Assembly (NCBI GenBank): GCA_905233915.1
Contig: CAJOFM010000005.1
Coordinates: forward strand, 38,575 to 102,574
DNA length: 64,000 nucleotides
From: an uncultured Muribaculaceae bacterium
Lineage (GTDB): Bacteria > Bacteroidota > Bacteroidia > Bacteroidales > Muribaculaceae
Direction: 5' to 3'
Part shown: positions 34,435 to 42,861 of the stretch, piece by piece
How the letters are laid out: each line of letters starts with the position of its first letter
Position numbering within the stretch: the stretch's first letter is position 1
Notes under the pieces: model-generated
The model's input: the letters and a program-made list of their open reading frames with translations, nothing else
What the model was told of the DNA's origin: nothing
Databases searched by the model: none
Translations under genes and position numbers: made by a program

Positions 34435-35100
34435 CTACATGCCGCAAGCCTTCATCAGAATAATGATAAAGAAGAAGATGAATAACATTGGCAGGCACCC
34501 CATGCGGCGGGGACGCTGGGGGGTTGGGTCAATAGGGTCGCCACTTTGGGGCGCGAACTGCCGCATCGAACCATACAGACTGCGGTGCGGAATCAGAATT
34601 TGACGGGGGCCGCCGTTGTTATAAGGGCCGATGACGCCACCTGCCTCAAGTTGACGGATAAGCTCGGCAGCGCGTTCCTGGCTGATGTGGAAACGCTCCA
34701 TCAGCATCATGGGGGTCACCGACGTGCAGGTCATGAGGAACTTCACAGCCTCGTTATAGAGCGGGTCTCCGTTGGGGATGGGAGGCGGCAACACGGTCGC
34801 GTCCTCGACATCGGTATCCCCACTGGCCGGCGGGGTCGCCTGCTTGTCAAAACTGTTACCGCAGTTGGGGCAAAAGTGAGTATTGCTGTTGGTCTCGTGC
34901 CCGCAGTTGGGACAAGTGATGGTGTGTGACGGTTCAACGCTGGTGTCGAGTTGCAGCTCATCGTTGGGAATATAGGCATAGTCGCCCACAATCTGCAACT
35001 GGCACAGGCATTGCGGGCACACGACCTTGTACTCGCTGTTGATGAGCACCTCGGTGCTCAGGTCCATCTTCTTTCCGCACTTAGGACAGGTATATATCAT
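34435..35100 (-). CDS. Zinc-ribbon protein with FtsK-gamma-like winged helix and C-terminal membrane anchor
   Basis: This 221-aa protein starts with a zinc-ribbon (CPKCGKK, CPQCLCQL, residues 4-36), then a second one (CPNCGHETNSNTHFCPNCGN, about 61-80). After a Pro-rich linker comes a segment at about 112-172 that closely resembles the DNA-binding gamma domain of FtsK: PLYNEAVKFLMTCTSVTP, RFHISQERAAELIRQLEAGG, VIGPYNNGG. It ends in a hydrophobic helix (MLFIFFFIIILMKACGM). In FtsK the gamma domain reads KOPS sequences to direct chromosome translocation. A copy on a zinc-ribbon membrane protein without the motor is unusual and suggests a membrane-tethered DNA-binding protein (inference). It is a single-gene unit with a strong terminator. 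Confidence 0.8.
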   Translation of the reverse strand: MIYTCPKCGKKMDLSTEVLINSEYKVVCPQCLCQLQIVGDYAYIPNDELQLDTSVEPSHTITCPNCGHETNSNTHFCPNCGNSFDKQATPPASGDTDVEDATVLPPPIPNGDPLYNEAVKFLMTCTSVTPMMLMERFHISQERAAELIRQLEAGGVIGPYNNGGPRQILIPHRSLYGSMRQFAPQSGDPIDPTPQRPRRMGCLPMLFIFFFIIILMKACGM

Positions 35101-35458
35101 ATTCAGGCAGTTTTATCGTGATGCAAAAGTAATGAAAAAACAAGGTATTACCATGACTAACCCTGCAAAAACCGTGCCTAGGAGGCTGTCACGCCCCATG
35201 TGTAGCCCCACCTTGACGCGACGGCAACGACGGTCAATGCTTTAAATAACAGCCACGCCAAATCGAGGCCCCACGTTGGCCGAAGTGAGTCATTGCAAGG
35301 AAAAGTGCCATTTTTTTTGAAAAAAATCAGCTATTTTAAGATTTAATTATCTATTTTTGCACTTGTAATCACTTTCTGATTACATTTCGATAGTCGTTGT
35401 GACCTTAAGAACAATTCTTAAAAATAATGTATAGTATTAACTTTATAAACAACATGTT
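35101..35458. other. Intergenic region with degenerate repeat copies and a promoter
   Basis: A degenerate copy of the 25-bp repeat found at 49945/50056/53620 lies at 35252-35274 (20 of 23 positions match). A more decayed inverted copy may lie near 35203-35226. The porin promoter box is at 35352. No ORF is credible. Confidence 0.55.
35352..35359 (+). promoter_or_regulatory. -7 box of the porin operon
   Basis: TATTTTTG lies 99 bp upstream of the porin start; the -33 element is not clear. Confidence 0.5.
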
Positions 35459-36829
35459 ATGAGCAAGAAATTACTGACATTGATGTTTGGGCTTGCGCTT
35501 TCCCTGACGGGAAGCATGTGGGCTCAAGACGTCGAGGAAGAGGATGTGGCCTACAACCAGTATGGTGTGAAGGTCGATCGTGAAGAGCTCCATGCCGAGC
35601 AACGAAACAACATTCTGGTGTTCGAGTCCAAGAGCAAGAACTACAAGTTGTGGATGGATAACCGTGTGCAGGTGGATGGTGCCACCTTCTTCGGCAAGAA
35701 CAGTTCGGACTACAACCCCATCGGCAACGGTGTGTCGATCAGGCGCGCGCGTCTGGCCATCAAGGCACAGATTACCCCCGACTGGTATGGTGAGGTGGAC
35801 ATGGACATGGCCGATGGCGTGTTTGAACTCAAGGACGCTATCATCGAGTATGATGGTCTGAAGAACTTCGCCTTCAAGGTGGGTAACTTCAAGGAGGACT
35901 TCTCGATGGAACAGACCACGACATCGCGTTATCTGGCATTCATGGAACGCCCGATGCTGTGCAAGGGTCTGGTACCGTCGCGTCACATCGGTATCCAGGG
36001 CGAGTACCTGCGTGACCACTTCCGCGCATCGCTGGGTATGTTCTTCCAGACGGTAGCCGGCAGTGAGGAACTGACCAACGTGCAGGACAACAACAAGGAC
36101 TTTGGCCGTAGCCAGGGTTACTCGTTCACAGGTAAGGCGGGCTACATGCCCTACAGCAAGGACCGCCACCACGGCCTGTACGTGGGCGCCAAGGGTTCTT
36201 ACCGCACGCCCAAGACCGACATGGCCACCAACGAGTATGGCGGCATCCGTTACAGCACGCGCAATGCCACGAGCATCAACCGCAAGAAATATCTTGACAC
36301 CGATGTTATCCCCAATGTTGACCATGAGTGGTTATATGGTCTGGAAGGTGCCGCTTACTTTGGCCCCGCACGCATCCAGAGCGAGTGGATCCGCAGCCAT
36401 GTGACAGCCACCAACAGCTACAACTTCGGTGGCTGGTATGTGCATGCCACCTACCTGCTGCTGGGCGGACAACAGCGCTTCAATGTTGCCGAGGGCGAGT
36501 TCACCCAGCCCTCAGCTGGCCGCAAGTGGGGCGATGTGGAGTTGGCTCTGCGCTACGACTATCTGGACCTGAACGACGGCGACATCTATGGCGGCTCGGG
36601 CGAGAACATCACCGCCGGCCTGAATTTCTATCTGGGCAACGCGGTGAAGCTGGTGGTTAACTACCAGTACAGCAACAATGACCGCTATGCCAACGGCAAG
36701 GGCAAGCTCTTCATCGGCCACGATGCCAACGGCGCTCCCACGACCGACTACACCAAGGCTGTAGAGGCCAAGGGCAAAGGCGGTGTGAGCTATCACATGC
36801 TGGGCCTGCGTTTTGAGATTAACTTCTAA
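35459..36829 (+). CDS. Phosphate-selective porin O/P-like outer-membrane protein
   Basis: This 456-aa protein has a signal peptide (LLTLMFGLALSLTGSMWA then QDV) followed by a beta-barrel rich in alternating aromatic strands, with the OprO/OprP-like N-terminal pattern (NYKLWMDNRVQVDGATFFG, ISIRRARLAIKAQITPDWYG-type strand, FELKDAIIEYDGLKNFAFKV, GNFKEDFSMEQTTTSRYLAF). It ends GLRFEINF with a terminal Phe, as outer-membrane barrels do. OprO/P porins favour phosphate, polyphosphate or other anions, but in Bacteroidota the ligand is often unknown. It leads an operon with a lamin-tail lipoprotein and two CYTH-type proteins, which supports a phosphate or polyphosphate theme (inference). Confidence 0.85.
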   Translation: MSKKLLTLMFGLALSLTGSMWAQDVEEEDVAYNQYGVKVDREELHAEQRNNILVFESKSKNYKLWMDNRVQVDGATFFGKNSSDYNPIGNGVSIRRARLAIKAQITPDWYGEVDMDMADGVFELKDAIIEYDGLKNFAFKVGNFKEDFSMEQTTTSRYLAFMERPMLCKGLVPSRHIGIQGEYLRDHFRASLGMFFQTVAGSEELTNVQDNNKDFGRSQGYSFTGKAGYMPYSKDRHHGLYVGAKGSYRTPKTDMATNEYGGIRYSTRNATSINRKKYLDTDVIPNVDHEWLYGLEGAAYFGPARIQSEWIRSHVTATNSYNFGGWYVHATYLLLGGQQRFNVAEGEFTQPSAGRKWGDVELALRYDYLDLNDGDIYGGSGENITAGLNFYLGNAVKLVVNYQYSNNDRYANGKGKLFIGHDANGAPTTDYTKAVEAKGKGGVSYHMLGLRFEINF

Positions 36830-36858
36830 TGGTCAACCACTTAAAGAAAATTACGACA

Positions 36859-37701
36859 ATGAAAAAGATACAATTAGCACTCCTGCTGTTGGCCACCATG
36901 CTGATGGCCACATCATGTGTAGAGGATAAAGTGTATGAAGGCCCGTCCAAGATCGAAAGCGTCACCATGATGCCCGAGGCTCCCACCTCGTTTGACGACA
37001 TTGTGATTACGGCCACCGTTTCGGGTCTGCAAGCCGTTGAATCGGCCACATTGAATTATACTGCTGGCACAGACAAGGGCAGCCTGCCCATGAGCGGCAA
37101 TGGCAGCACCTGGACAGCTACTATTCCCGCCCAACCCGACGGCACCAAGGTAACCTATACCGTAACCGTTGTCAATGAGGCCGGCTTCACCACGGTTTCT
37201 CCCGAGAAAGACTTCACCGTGGGCGACAAGCCTTCGGATTTCTCCAAGCTGGTGCTGAATGAGCTCTACGGCGCTGCTGACGCCGATTCCGAGAAGTTCA
37301 TCGAGCTGTACAACAATGGTGACGACCCCATCAAGCTCAAGGATGTGGTCATCAAGAAGGACGAGGCTGAGGCCTGGAGAGGCTTGGCCGGTGAGGTCAT
37401 CATGGGCCACAGCTTCTTCACTATCGTGGGTGCCAAGGGAACTACCGAACGCGGTATCTCCAGCGGCTTCTCCAGCAAGAAGAGCGTGCTCATCGAGCTG
37501 TACGATCCCAACAACAACCTGGTTGACAAGTTCCAGCGCGGCGAGAAGGAAGACGCGTGGGGCAACCAGTCACTGGCCAAGGTATCGGGCTCATGGAGCC
37601 GCTGTCCCAACGGAACCGGCAAGTTCATGATTACCGATGTGACCACCCTGGGCGCCAAGAACCCCGACACCGGCACCGAGGATCCCACCGTGGTACAATA
37701 A
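36859..37701 (+). CDS. Lipoprotein with lamin-tail-like domain
   Basis: From ATG at 36859 this 280-aa protein begins with a lipoprotein signal (MKKIQLALLLLATMLMATSC, lipobox Cys at residue 20). An Ig-like beta domain follows (about 30-125: FDDIVITATVSGLQAVESAT, GTKVTYTVTVVNEAGFTT). A C-terminal domain (about 135-265) resembles the lamin-tail domain (KLVLNELYGA, EKFIELYNNGDDPIKLKDV, SVLIELYDPNNNLVDKFQRG). The frame can open at an ATG overlapping the porin stop (36829), but the shorter form gives a clean lipoprotein signal. Lamin-tail domains occur in secreted nucleases and other surface enzymes, where they bind ligands or substrates. It probably sits at the outer membrane with the porin. Confidence 0.8.
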   Translation: MKKIQLALLLLATMLMATSCVEDKVYEGPSKIESVTMMPEAPTSFDDIVITATVSGLQAVESATLNYTAGTDKGSLPMSGNGSTWTATIPAQPDGTKVTYTVTVVNEAGFTTVSPEKDFTVGDKPSDFSKLVLNELYGAADADSEKFIELYNNGDDPIKLKDVVIKKDEAEAWRGLAGEVIMGHSFFTIVGAKGTTERGISSGFSSKKSVLIELYDPNNNLVDKFQRGEKEDAWGNQSLAKVSGSWSRCPNGTGKFMITDVTTLGAKNPDTGTEDPTVVQ

Positions 37702-37756
37702 TTAAGATTAAGGATTACCGTTTAACCATAAATCATTGATAAACCAAGAAAACGAA

Positions 37757-38401
37757 ATGGCAAAAGAAGAATTGAAAATCGGCGAAATCTCAAAACCGCG
37801 TTTTGAATTCCGCAGCTTTGGACGCTGCTTTTGTGAAGCCAGCAAGCGTATGGCCCGCCTGAGCGTACCCGTGCCCGAGAAGGTGTGGGAACGCCACAGC
37901 ACCGAGACCTATATCGTGAGCCGCACCAACGACGTTAACAACACCAAGATCCGCAACGGCAAGATGGACATCAAGACCTATGTCCAGACAGTGGACGGCC
38001 TCGAGCAGTGGAACCCGCTGATGAAGGGCGAGTTCCCCATCGCCGCCAGCGTGTTGCGTGACGAGGTGTTCCCCGCCTTCAAGGTGGACGGCATGCCCGA
38101 ACTCACCAAGGACACCTACACCCTGGAGGAGTTCCTAGACATGATTAACGCCCATCCCGACCTGCAAGCCGTGAGCGTGGAGAAAATCCGTTATGGCTAC
38201 ATGGTCAACGACACCATCTGCGAGACGGGCGATGTCTATATCAACGGTGCACTGGTCAAGACCATCAACTCCGAGTCCACCGAGGTCGAGGATATCAAGA
38301 AGACCCTGGCCGACCTGGGTCTCGAGGGTGTTGAGAACATCAACTACCTGCAGGCCATCAAGCGTGTTATCGGCATGATTAACAAACCCTTAGCAAACTA
38401 A
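37757..38401 (+). CDS. Divergent CYTH-like protein
   Basis: From ATG at 37757 this is a 214-aa protein (a longer frame opens on TTG at 37736). It has no signal peptide. Features recall a CYTH/VTC-type tunnel fold: charged alternating strands with TYIVSRTNDVNNTKIRNGKM, DIKTYVQTVDGLEQW, VEKIRYGYMVNDTICETGDV, and a C-terminal helical part (LGLEGVENINYLQAIKRVIG). The next gene, 6 bp downstream, is a clear CYTH protein, so the two may form a pair acting on triphosphate or polyphosphate compounds. The family assignment is by pattern only. It is cytoplasmic and likely co-transcribed with the porin and lipoprotein. Confidence 0.6.
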   Translation: MAKEELKIGEISKPRFEFRSFGRCFCEASKRMARLSVPVPEKVWERHSTETYIVSRTNDVNNTKIRNGKMDIKTYVQTVDGLEQWNPLMKGEFPIAASVLRDEVFPAFKVDGMPELTKDTYTLEEFLDMINAHPDLQAVSVEKIRYGYMVNDTICETGDVYINGALVKTINSESTEVEDIKKTLADLGLEGVENINYLQAIKRVIGMINKPLAN

Positions 38402-38407
38402 ACGGAT

Positions 38408-38881
38408 ATGGCAAAAGAGATTGAAAGAAAGTTTCTGGTGAAGGGTGACGACTTCAAGAACGAGGCCTTCAAGGCCACCCGCATCACCCAGGGTTACCTG
38501 AGTTCGGTTCCCGAGCGCACCGTGCGTGTCCGTGTCAAGGGCGAGAAGGGTTTCATCACCATCAAGGGCATCGGCAACGCCAGCGGCGCGAGCCGATATG
38601 AGTGGGAGAAGGAAATTCCCGTTGAGGAGGTGAAAGAGCTGTTGCTCATCTGCGAGCCTGGCGTGATCGACAAGACGCGCTATCTGGTTAAGGCAGGTGA
38701 ACTCACCTTTGAGGTTGACGAGTTCTACGGCGACAACGAGGGACTTACCGTCGCCGAGATTGAACTGCCCGACGAGAATGCCGCCTTTGAACGTCCGGCG
38801 TGGCTGGGCGAGGAGGTGACCGGTGACCCGCGCTACTACAATTCCATGCTCATGAAGAATCCCTTCAAGACCTGGAAATAA
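38408..38881 (+). CDS. CYTH domain protein (triphosphate tunnel enzyme family)
   Basis: This 157-aa protein has the CYTH signature EIERKFLVK at residues 4-12, followed by tunnel-strand motifs with conserved basic and acidic residues: RITQGYLS, RTVRVRVKGEKGFITIKG, RYEWEKEIPVEE, KTRYLVKAGELTFEVDEFYG and VAEIELPDE. CYTH enzymes bind metal and hydrolyse inorganic tripolyphosphate or related triphosphates; some are adenylate cyclases. The length is the full single domain. It ends the porin operon (a strong terminator is at 38901) and follows a second CYTH-like gene by 6 bp. Confidence 0.92.
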   Translation: MAKEIERKFLVKGDDFKNEAFKATRITQGYLSSVPERTVRVRVKGEKGFITIKGIGNASGASRYEWEKEIPVEEVKELLLICEPGVIDKTRYLVKAGELTFEVDEFYGDNEGLTVAEIELPDENAAFERPAWLGEEVTGDPRYYNSMLMKNPFKTWK

Positions 38882-38900
38882 TATCCAACCGACTGATTCA

Positions 38901-38939
38901 GGGGGCACAGCGATTGTCCGCCACGTGCCCCCTTTTTTT
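38901..38939 (+). terminator. Terminator of the porin-CYTH operon
   Basis: Arms GGGGGCAC (38901-38908) and GTGCCCCC (38925-38932) form an 8-bp stem followed by seven T residues. It overlaps the longest frame of the next gene, which supports the later start at 38958. Confidence 0.88.
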
Positions 38940-38957
38940 AAAAACAGAATAACCAAA

Positions 38958-40673
38958 ATGGCTGAGGAGCAAACCGCCCAGCAGGCTTTTGACCCGCTGG
39001 ACATGAACAATTACCGGATTGAGAAACTGCCCAAGATGCAGAAATCCGGTTTTGAAAAAATATTGCAGCGCATCGGTGCGCCGCTGGCTATCCTGGCTTT
39101 CATTGTCATCTACTGGATGGCCGATATCCCGTTCATTAACCAGATTGACACCAATAGCGAGACGACCACGCTCACCGAGTCGGCGATGAAGCGCTACGAC
39201 CAGATGGAGTCTGCCCAGCTCAAGGAGCTGAAGACCCCCGACGGCGAGCAGCTCAAGGCCGACCAACTCACCGAGCAGCAACAGGCACAGTTGACCGACG
39301 CGACCCACAATAAATTTGTGCGCATCAACTATGCCATGCTGGCCATCTTTGTCGCGGCAATCATCCTGTGGATTTCGGAGGCTATTCCCAACTACCTCAC
39401 CTCGCTTATCGTTATCCTGTCGATTGTGCTCACGGGCATTACCACCGACAAGACCGCCTATGCCCAGTTGGGACATCCGGTGATGTGGCTCAACATCCTG
39501 TCGTTCATCTTGGCGAGCATGCTGGTTAAGACGCAGGTGGCCAAGCGGTTTGCCATCTGGTTCGTGCTCAAGTTCGGCAAGAACGCGAGCGGCATCATGA
39601 TCAGCTTCATCGTCATCAACCTGGTGCTCTCGGCATTCATCTCGGCAACCACGGCCAAGGCGGCCATCCTGCTGCCCATCTTCATGGTCATCGCCGCCAT
39701 CTACGGCGCAACGGGAGGCAAGAACCGTAACAACTTCGGCCGCAACCTTATCCTTCAGAACCTGTTCCAAATCAACCTGGGCGCCAATGCCTTCCTCACC
39801 GGTTCGGGAGCCACGCTGCTGGCCGGCTCCATCATTGCGGGAGCCATGGGCTGGGGCGCATTCAGCTATCAGGACTGGTTCAAGGCAGCCTTCCCGATGA
39901 ACGTGCTGCTGATTTTCATCGCTTGGTTTGTGGGTTCCAAGATTTTCTTCCCGCTCAAGAAAGAGGAACGCGTGCCACAGATTGCCGGCGGCATGGACCG
40001 CCTGCGCGATGAGCTCAAGAAACTGGGCAAGATGAAACCCGAGGAGTACAAGGCTATCGCCATCTTTGTCGTCGTGCTCCTGCTCTGGGCCACCGACAAG
40101 CAGCACGGCATCAACCAGACGGCCGTGGCCTTCATGGGTGCAGTCGTGGCATTGCTGCCAGGCGTCGGCGTGGTCAAGTGGAACGATGTGGACATCCCCT
40201 GGCACCTGTTGCTGTTCTCGGCCGGTGCCTACACGTTGGGAGCCGGACTGGACGCCACGGGACTTCCCGGCACGCTCGTGGATGCACTGTTTGCCAGCCT
40301 GGGCATCACCCAAGCCACACCCTTCTGGACGATTTACCTGATACTCACCGCCGGAATCCTCTTGTTCTCACTCATTTTCCAGTCCAAGACGATGCTCACG
40401 CTCATCTTCATCCCCATCGCCATCGGCGTGGCACAGAAGAACGGGTATCCCATCATGAGTCTGGCGTTCCCCGTAGCATTGCTGGTCGGCCACGTCTATG
40501 TGCTGCCATTCAACAGCAAGCCGGCCGCCTTGCTCTACACCACCAACCAGTACAGTTGGAGTGATACCTTCAAGTTTGGTATCACGATGATGTTCATCAG
40601 CTGGCTCATGATTATCTTGTGGGGTGAGACAGTGCTGCGCTGGTTTGGCTACACCAACGGCGTGTTCTTCTAG
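38958..40673 (+). CDS. SLC13/DASS family anion transporter
   Basis: From ATG at 38958 this is a 571-aa membrane protein with about 11-12 helices. It has SLC13/DASS (NadC/CitT-like) features: FVAAIILWISEAIPNYLTSL, LNILSFILASMLVKTQVAKR, SATTAKAAILLPIFMVIA, TGSGATLLAGSIIAGAM, LLFSAGAYTLGAGLDATGLP and SLAFPVALLVGHVYVLPFN. The family couples uptake of dicarboxylates, citrate, sulfate or phosphate to sodium. The frame can extend to a GTG at 38925, but a terminator covers that part. A hydrophilic insert at about 60-95 (EQLKADQLTEQQQAQL) lies between helices 1 and 2. A terminator follows at 40708. Substrate is not determined by sequence; it may serve the adjoining porin operon. Confidence 0.87.
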   Translation: MAEEQTAQQAFDPLDMNNYRIEKLPKMQKSGFEKILQRIGAPLAILAFIVIYWMADIPFINQIDTNSETTTLTESAMKRYDQMESAQLKELKTPDGEQLKADQLTEQQQAQLTDATHNKFVRINYAMLAIFVAAIILWISEAIPNYLTSLIVILSIVLTGITTDKTAYAQLGHPVMWLNILSFILASMLVKTQVAKRFAIWFVLKFGKNASGIMISFIVINLVLSAFISATTAKAAILLPIFMVIAAIYGATGGKNRNNFGRNLILQNLFQINLGANAFLTGSGATLLAGSIIAGAMGWGAFSYQDWFKAAFPMNVLLIFIAWFVGSKIFFPLKKEERVPQIAGGMDRLRDELKKLGKMKPEEYKAIAIFVVVLLLWATDKQHGINQTAVAFMGAVVALLPGVGVVKWNDVDIPWHLLLFSAGAYTLGAGLDATGLPGTLVDALFASLGITQATPFWTIYLILTAGILLFSLIFQSKTMLTLIFIPIAIGVAQKNGYPIMSLAFPVALLVGHVYVLPFNSKPAALLYTTNQYSWSDTFKFGITMMFISWLMIILWGETVLRWFGYTNGVFF

Positions 40674-40707
40674 CACCGTACAGGTTTTTACTGAAAATAG
40701 AGAAAAC

Positions 40708-40739
40708 AAAAACGAGACAGCTCACGCAGTCTCGTTTTT
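40708..40739 (+). terminator. Terminator between the SLC13 gene and tRNA-Asn
   Basis: A perfect 11-bp stem (40708-40718 with 40729-40739) ends in five T residues on the plus strand and five on the minus strand, so it can serve both the SLC13 gene and the oppositely oriented tRNAs. Confidence 0.85.
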
Positions 40740-40740
40740 G

Positions 40741-40814
40741 CGCTTCTTCTTGGACTTGAACCAAGGACCCCCTGATTAACAGTCAGATGCTCTAACCAAC
40801 TGAGCTAAAGAAGC
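40741..40814 (-). tRNA. tRNA-Asn (GTT), copy 1
   Basis: The minus strand shows acceptor GCTTCTT with AAGAAGC, D-arm AGCTCAGTTGGTTAGAGC, anticodon loop CTGTTAA and T-arm with GGTTCAAGTCC. The anticodon GTT reads Asn codons AAC/AAU. The CCA end is not encoded. It is identical to the copy at 40848. Confidence 0.96.
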
Positions 40815-40847
40815 AATCCTCTCTTAAAATATCTATCTATTATGTCG

Positions 40848-40921
40848 CGCTTCTTCTTGGACTTGAACCAAGGACCCCCTGATTAACAGTCAGATGCTCT
40901 AACCAACTGAGCTAAAGAAGC
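40848..40921 (-). tRNA. tRNA-Asn (GTT), copy 2
   Basis: Identical over its full length to the copy at 40741-40814, separated by 33 bp and in the same orientation. The two are probably one transcript starting in the region 40922-41000. Confidence 0.96.
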
Positions 40922-41106
40922 TTTTCAGCACCCTTGCGGCAGACCCTGCCGAAAAATGCGGTGCAAAGATAGTACCAATAATTGAACTGCACAAGAAAAA
41001 AACGAAAAAACTTGCTTTTTTTCGTTTCATAAAGGTTTTTTAGGGCTCCAAATCAACCGATATTCGTGGAATAATAGTATTTTCGCAGTCTAATAATTGA
41101 CTGAAA

Positions 41107-42840
41107 ATGAAAAAGACGCTCAAATATCTCGCTTGGGCCTGCATGGTGCTAGCCCTCGCCACTCCCGTAGCCCTCGCCGACGAGGACAAGGCGGTAAACG
41201 ATGACGCCGCGGTAGCCCGCAGCCTGGACATTTTCAACTCCCTGTACAAGGAGCTGAACACGTTCTATGTCGATACCATCGATGCCCAGAAGACCATCGA
41301 GAACGCCATCAACGCGATGCTAAGCGACATCGACCCCTACACCGAGTACATCCCCGCCAAGGAGACCGACGAGTTCATGACCTTGAGCACGGGCGAGTAC
41401 GGCGGCATTGGCAGCTACCTGATGGAACGCACCGTCGATGGCAAGAAGGGGGTTTACATCAGTGGCCCCTACGAGGGCAGTCCCGCAGCGCGTGTCGGCC
41501 TGAAAACGGGTGACCGCATCATCATGATTGACGGCGACAGCACCGCCGGTTGGAGCAGCGACCAGGTGAGCAAGCACCTCAGAGGCCAGGCCAACACCCA
41601 CCTGACGGTGACGGTCGTTCGCCCCTACGACGAGGACAGCGTCAAGACCTTCTCGTTCAACCGCGAGACCATCAGCGTCAACCCGGTGCCCTACTATGGC
41701 GTGACGCGTGACAATATCGGCTACATTGGCCTGACTTCCTTCAACGAGAAGTCGGCGCAGCAGGTGCGCGAAGCGCTCATCGAGCTCAAGAAGGACCCTA
41801 GGGTGAAGAATATCGTGCTGGACCTGCGCGGCAATGGCGGCGGCATCGTTGAGGGTGCCATCCAGGTTGTGGGCTGTTTCGTCCCCAAGGGGACCCAAGT
41901 GCTGCAGATGCGCGGCCGCGACAAGTCGAGCGAACGCACCTACAAGACAACGGTCGATCCTGTTGACACCGATATTCCCCTGGCCGTGCTCATCGACTTG
42001 GGCTCGGCAAGCGCCAGCGAGATTACAGCCGGTGCTCTCCAGGACCTGGACCGTGCGGTCATCGTGGGCACACGCTCCTTTGGCAAGGGACTGGTGCAGT
42101 CCACCCGCAATCTGCCCTATGACGGCATGCTCAAGGTCACCATCGCCAAGTACTACATCCCCAGTGGACGCCTCATCCAGGAGGTGGACTACAGCAACCG
42201 CAATGCCGACGGTTCCTACAAGAAGACCACAACCGACAGCACCGCAGCCAAGGTGTTCTACACCACCCATGGCCGCAAGGTGTATGAGGGTGGCGGCATT
42301 GCCCCTGACATCAAGATAGACCCCACCGAGATGAAGCGCATCGTATATAACATCATGCGTGACCACTGGGACTTTGACTTCGCCACCAAGTATGTCGCCG
42401 AGCACGGGAACGAAATCCCCAATCCCAGTGAATTCAAGGTGACCGACGAAATCTTCAACGAGTTCAAGGCATTTATCGATCCCAAGAAATTCGAATATGA
42501 CAAGGTGTGCGAACAGCAGCTTGCCACCCTGCGCAAGACCGCCACTTTCGAAGGTTACATGAACGACTCCACCGCAGCCCAGTTCGACCGTCTCGAGGCC
42601 CTGCTCAAGCATGACCTGGACCACGACTTGGACATGCACCGCCGCGACATCTCTTATCTCCTGGGCCAGGAAATCATGGAACGCCTGTATTATAACCGCG
42701 GCCAGGTCGAGCACTCCATCAAGGATGACGATACCCTTGACAAAGCCAAGGAAATGTTCGACAAGCCCGGCGAATACGCCCGCATCCTCAACATCACCCC
42801 CAAGAAAGCCAAGAAGACCAACAAGAAAAAGGGGAAATAA
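41107..42840 (+). CDS. C-terminal processing (S41/CtpA) family peptidase
   Basis: This 577-aa periplasmic protease has a signal peptide (LAWACMVLALATPVALA), a PDZ domain (about 95-180: GPYEGSPAARVGLKTGDRII, VSKHLRGQANTHLTV) and the S41 catalytic domain (IVLDLRGNGGGIVEGAI). The likely nucleophile Ser lies in GSASASEITAGALQ (about 300-308) and the general-base Lys in TRSFGKGLVQ (about 325-334). A C-terminal extension of about 170 residues ends in a Lys-rich tail. Such enzymes cut misfolded or immature periplasmic proteins near their C-terminus. It is 21 bp upstream of mfd on the same strand. Confidence 0.92.
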   Translation: MKKTLKYLAWACMVLALATPVALADEDKAVNDDAAVARSLDIFNSLYKELNTFYVDTIDAQKTIENAINAMLSDIDPYTEYIPAKETDEFMTLSTGEYGGIGSYLMERTVDGKKGVYISGPYEGSPAARVGLKTGDRIIMIDGDSTAGWSSDQVSKHLRGQANTHLTVTVVRPYDEDSVKTFSFNRETISVNPVPYYGVTRDNIGYIGLTSFNEKSAQQVREALIELKKDPRVKNIVLDLRGNGGGIVEGAIQVVGCFVPKGTQVLQMRGRDKSSERTYKTTVDPVDTDIPLAVLIDLGSASASEITAGALQDLDRAVIVGTRSFGKGLVQSTRNLPYDGMLKVTIAKYYIPSGRLIQEVDYSNRNADGSYKKTTTDSTAAKVFYTTHGRKVYEGGGIAPDIKIDPTEMKRIVYNIMRDHWDFDFATKYVAEHGNEIPNPSEFKVTDEIFNEFKAFIDPKKFEYDKVCEQQLATLRKTATFEGYMNDSTAAQFDRLEALLKHDLDHDLDMHRRDISYLLGQEIMERLYYNRGQVEHSIKDDDTLDKAKEMFDKPGEYARILNITPKKAKKTNKKKGK

Positions 42841-42861
42841 TAACCATATTGTTATTCAGTC

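Noticed and set aside
34205..34498. 97-codon frame on the minus strand across the hairpin-rich element
   Set aside because: It overlaps the zinc-ribbon gene and its terminator and runs through inverted repeats; composition does not look like a protein.
40741..40921. Mobile-element insertion at tRNA genes
   Set aside because: The two tRNA-Asn copies are complete tandem genes; no integrase, attachment-site repeat or foreign cargo is seen.
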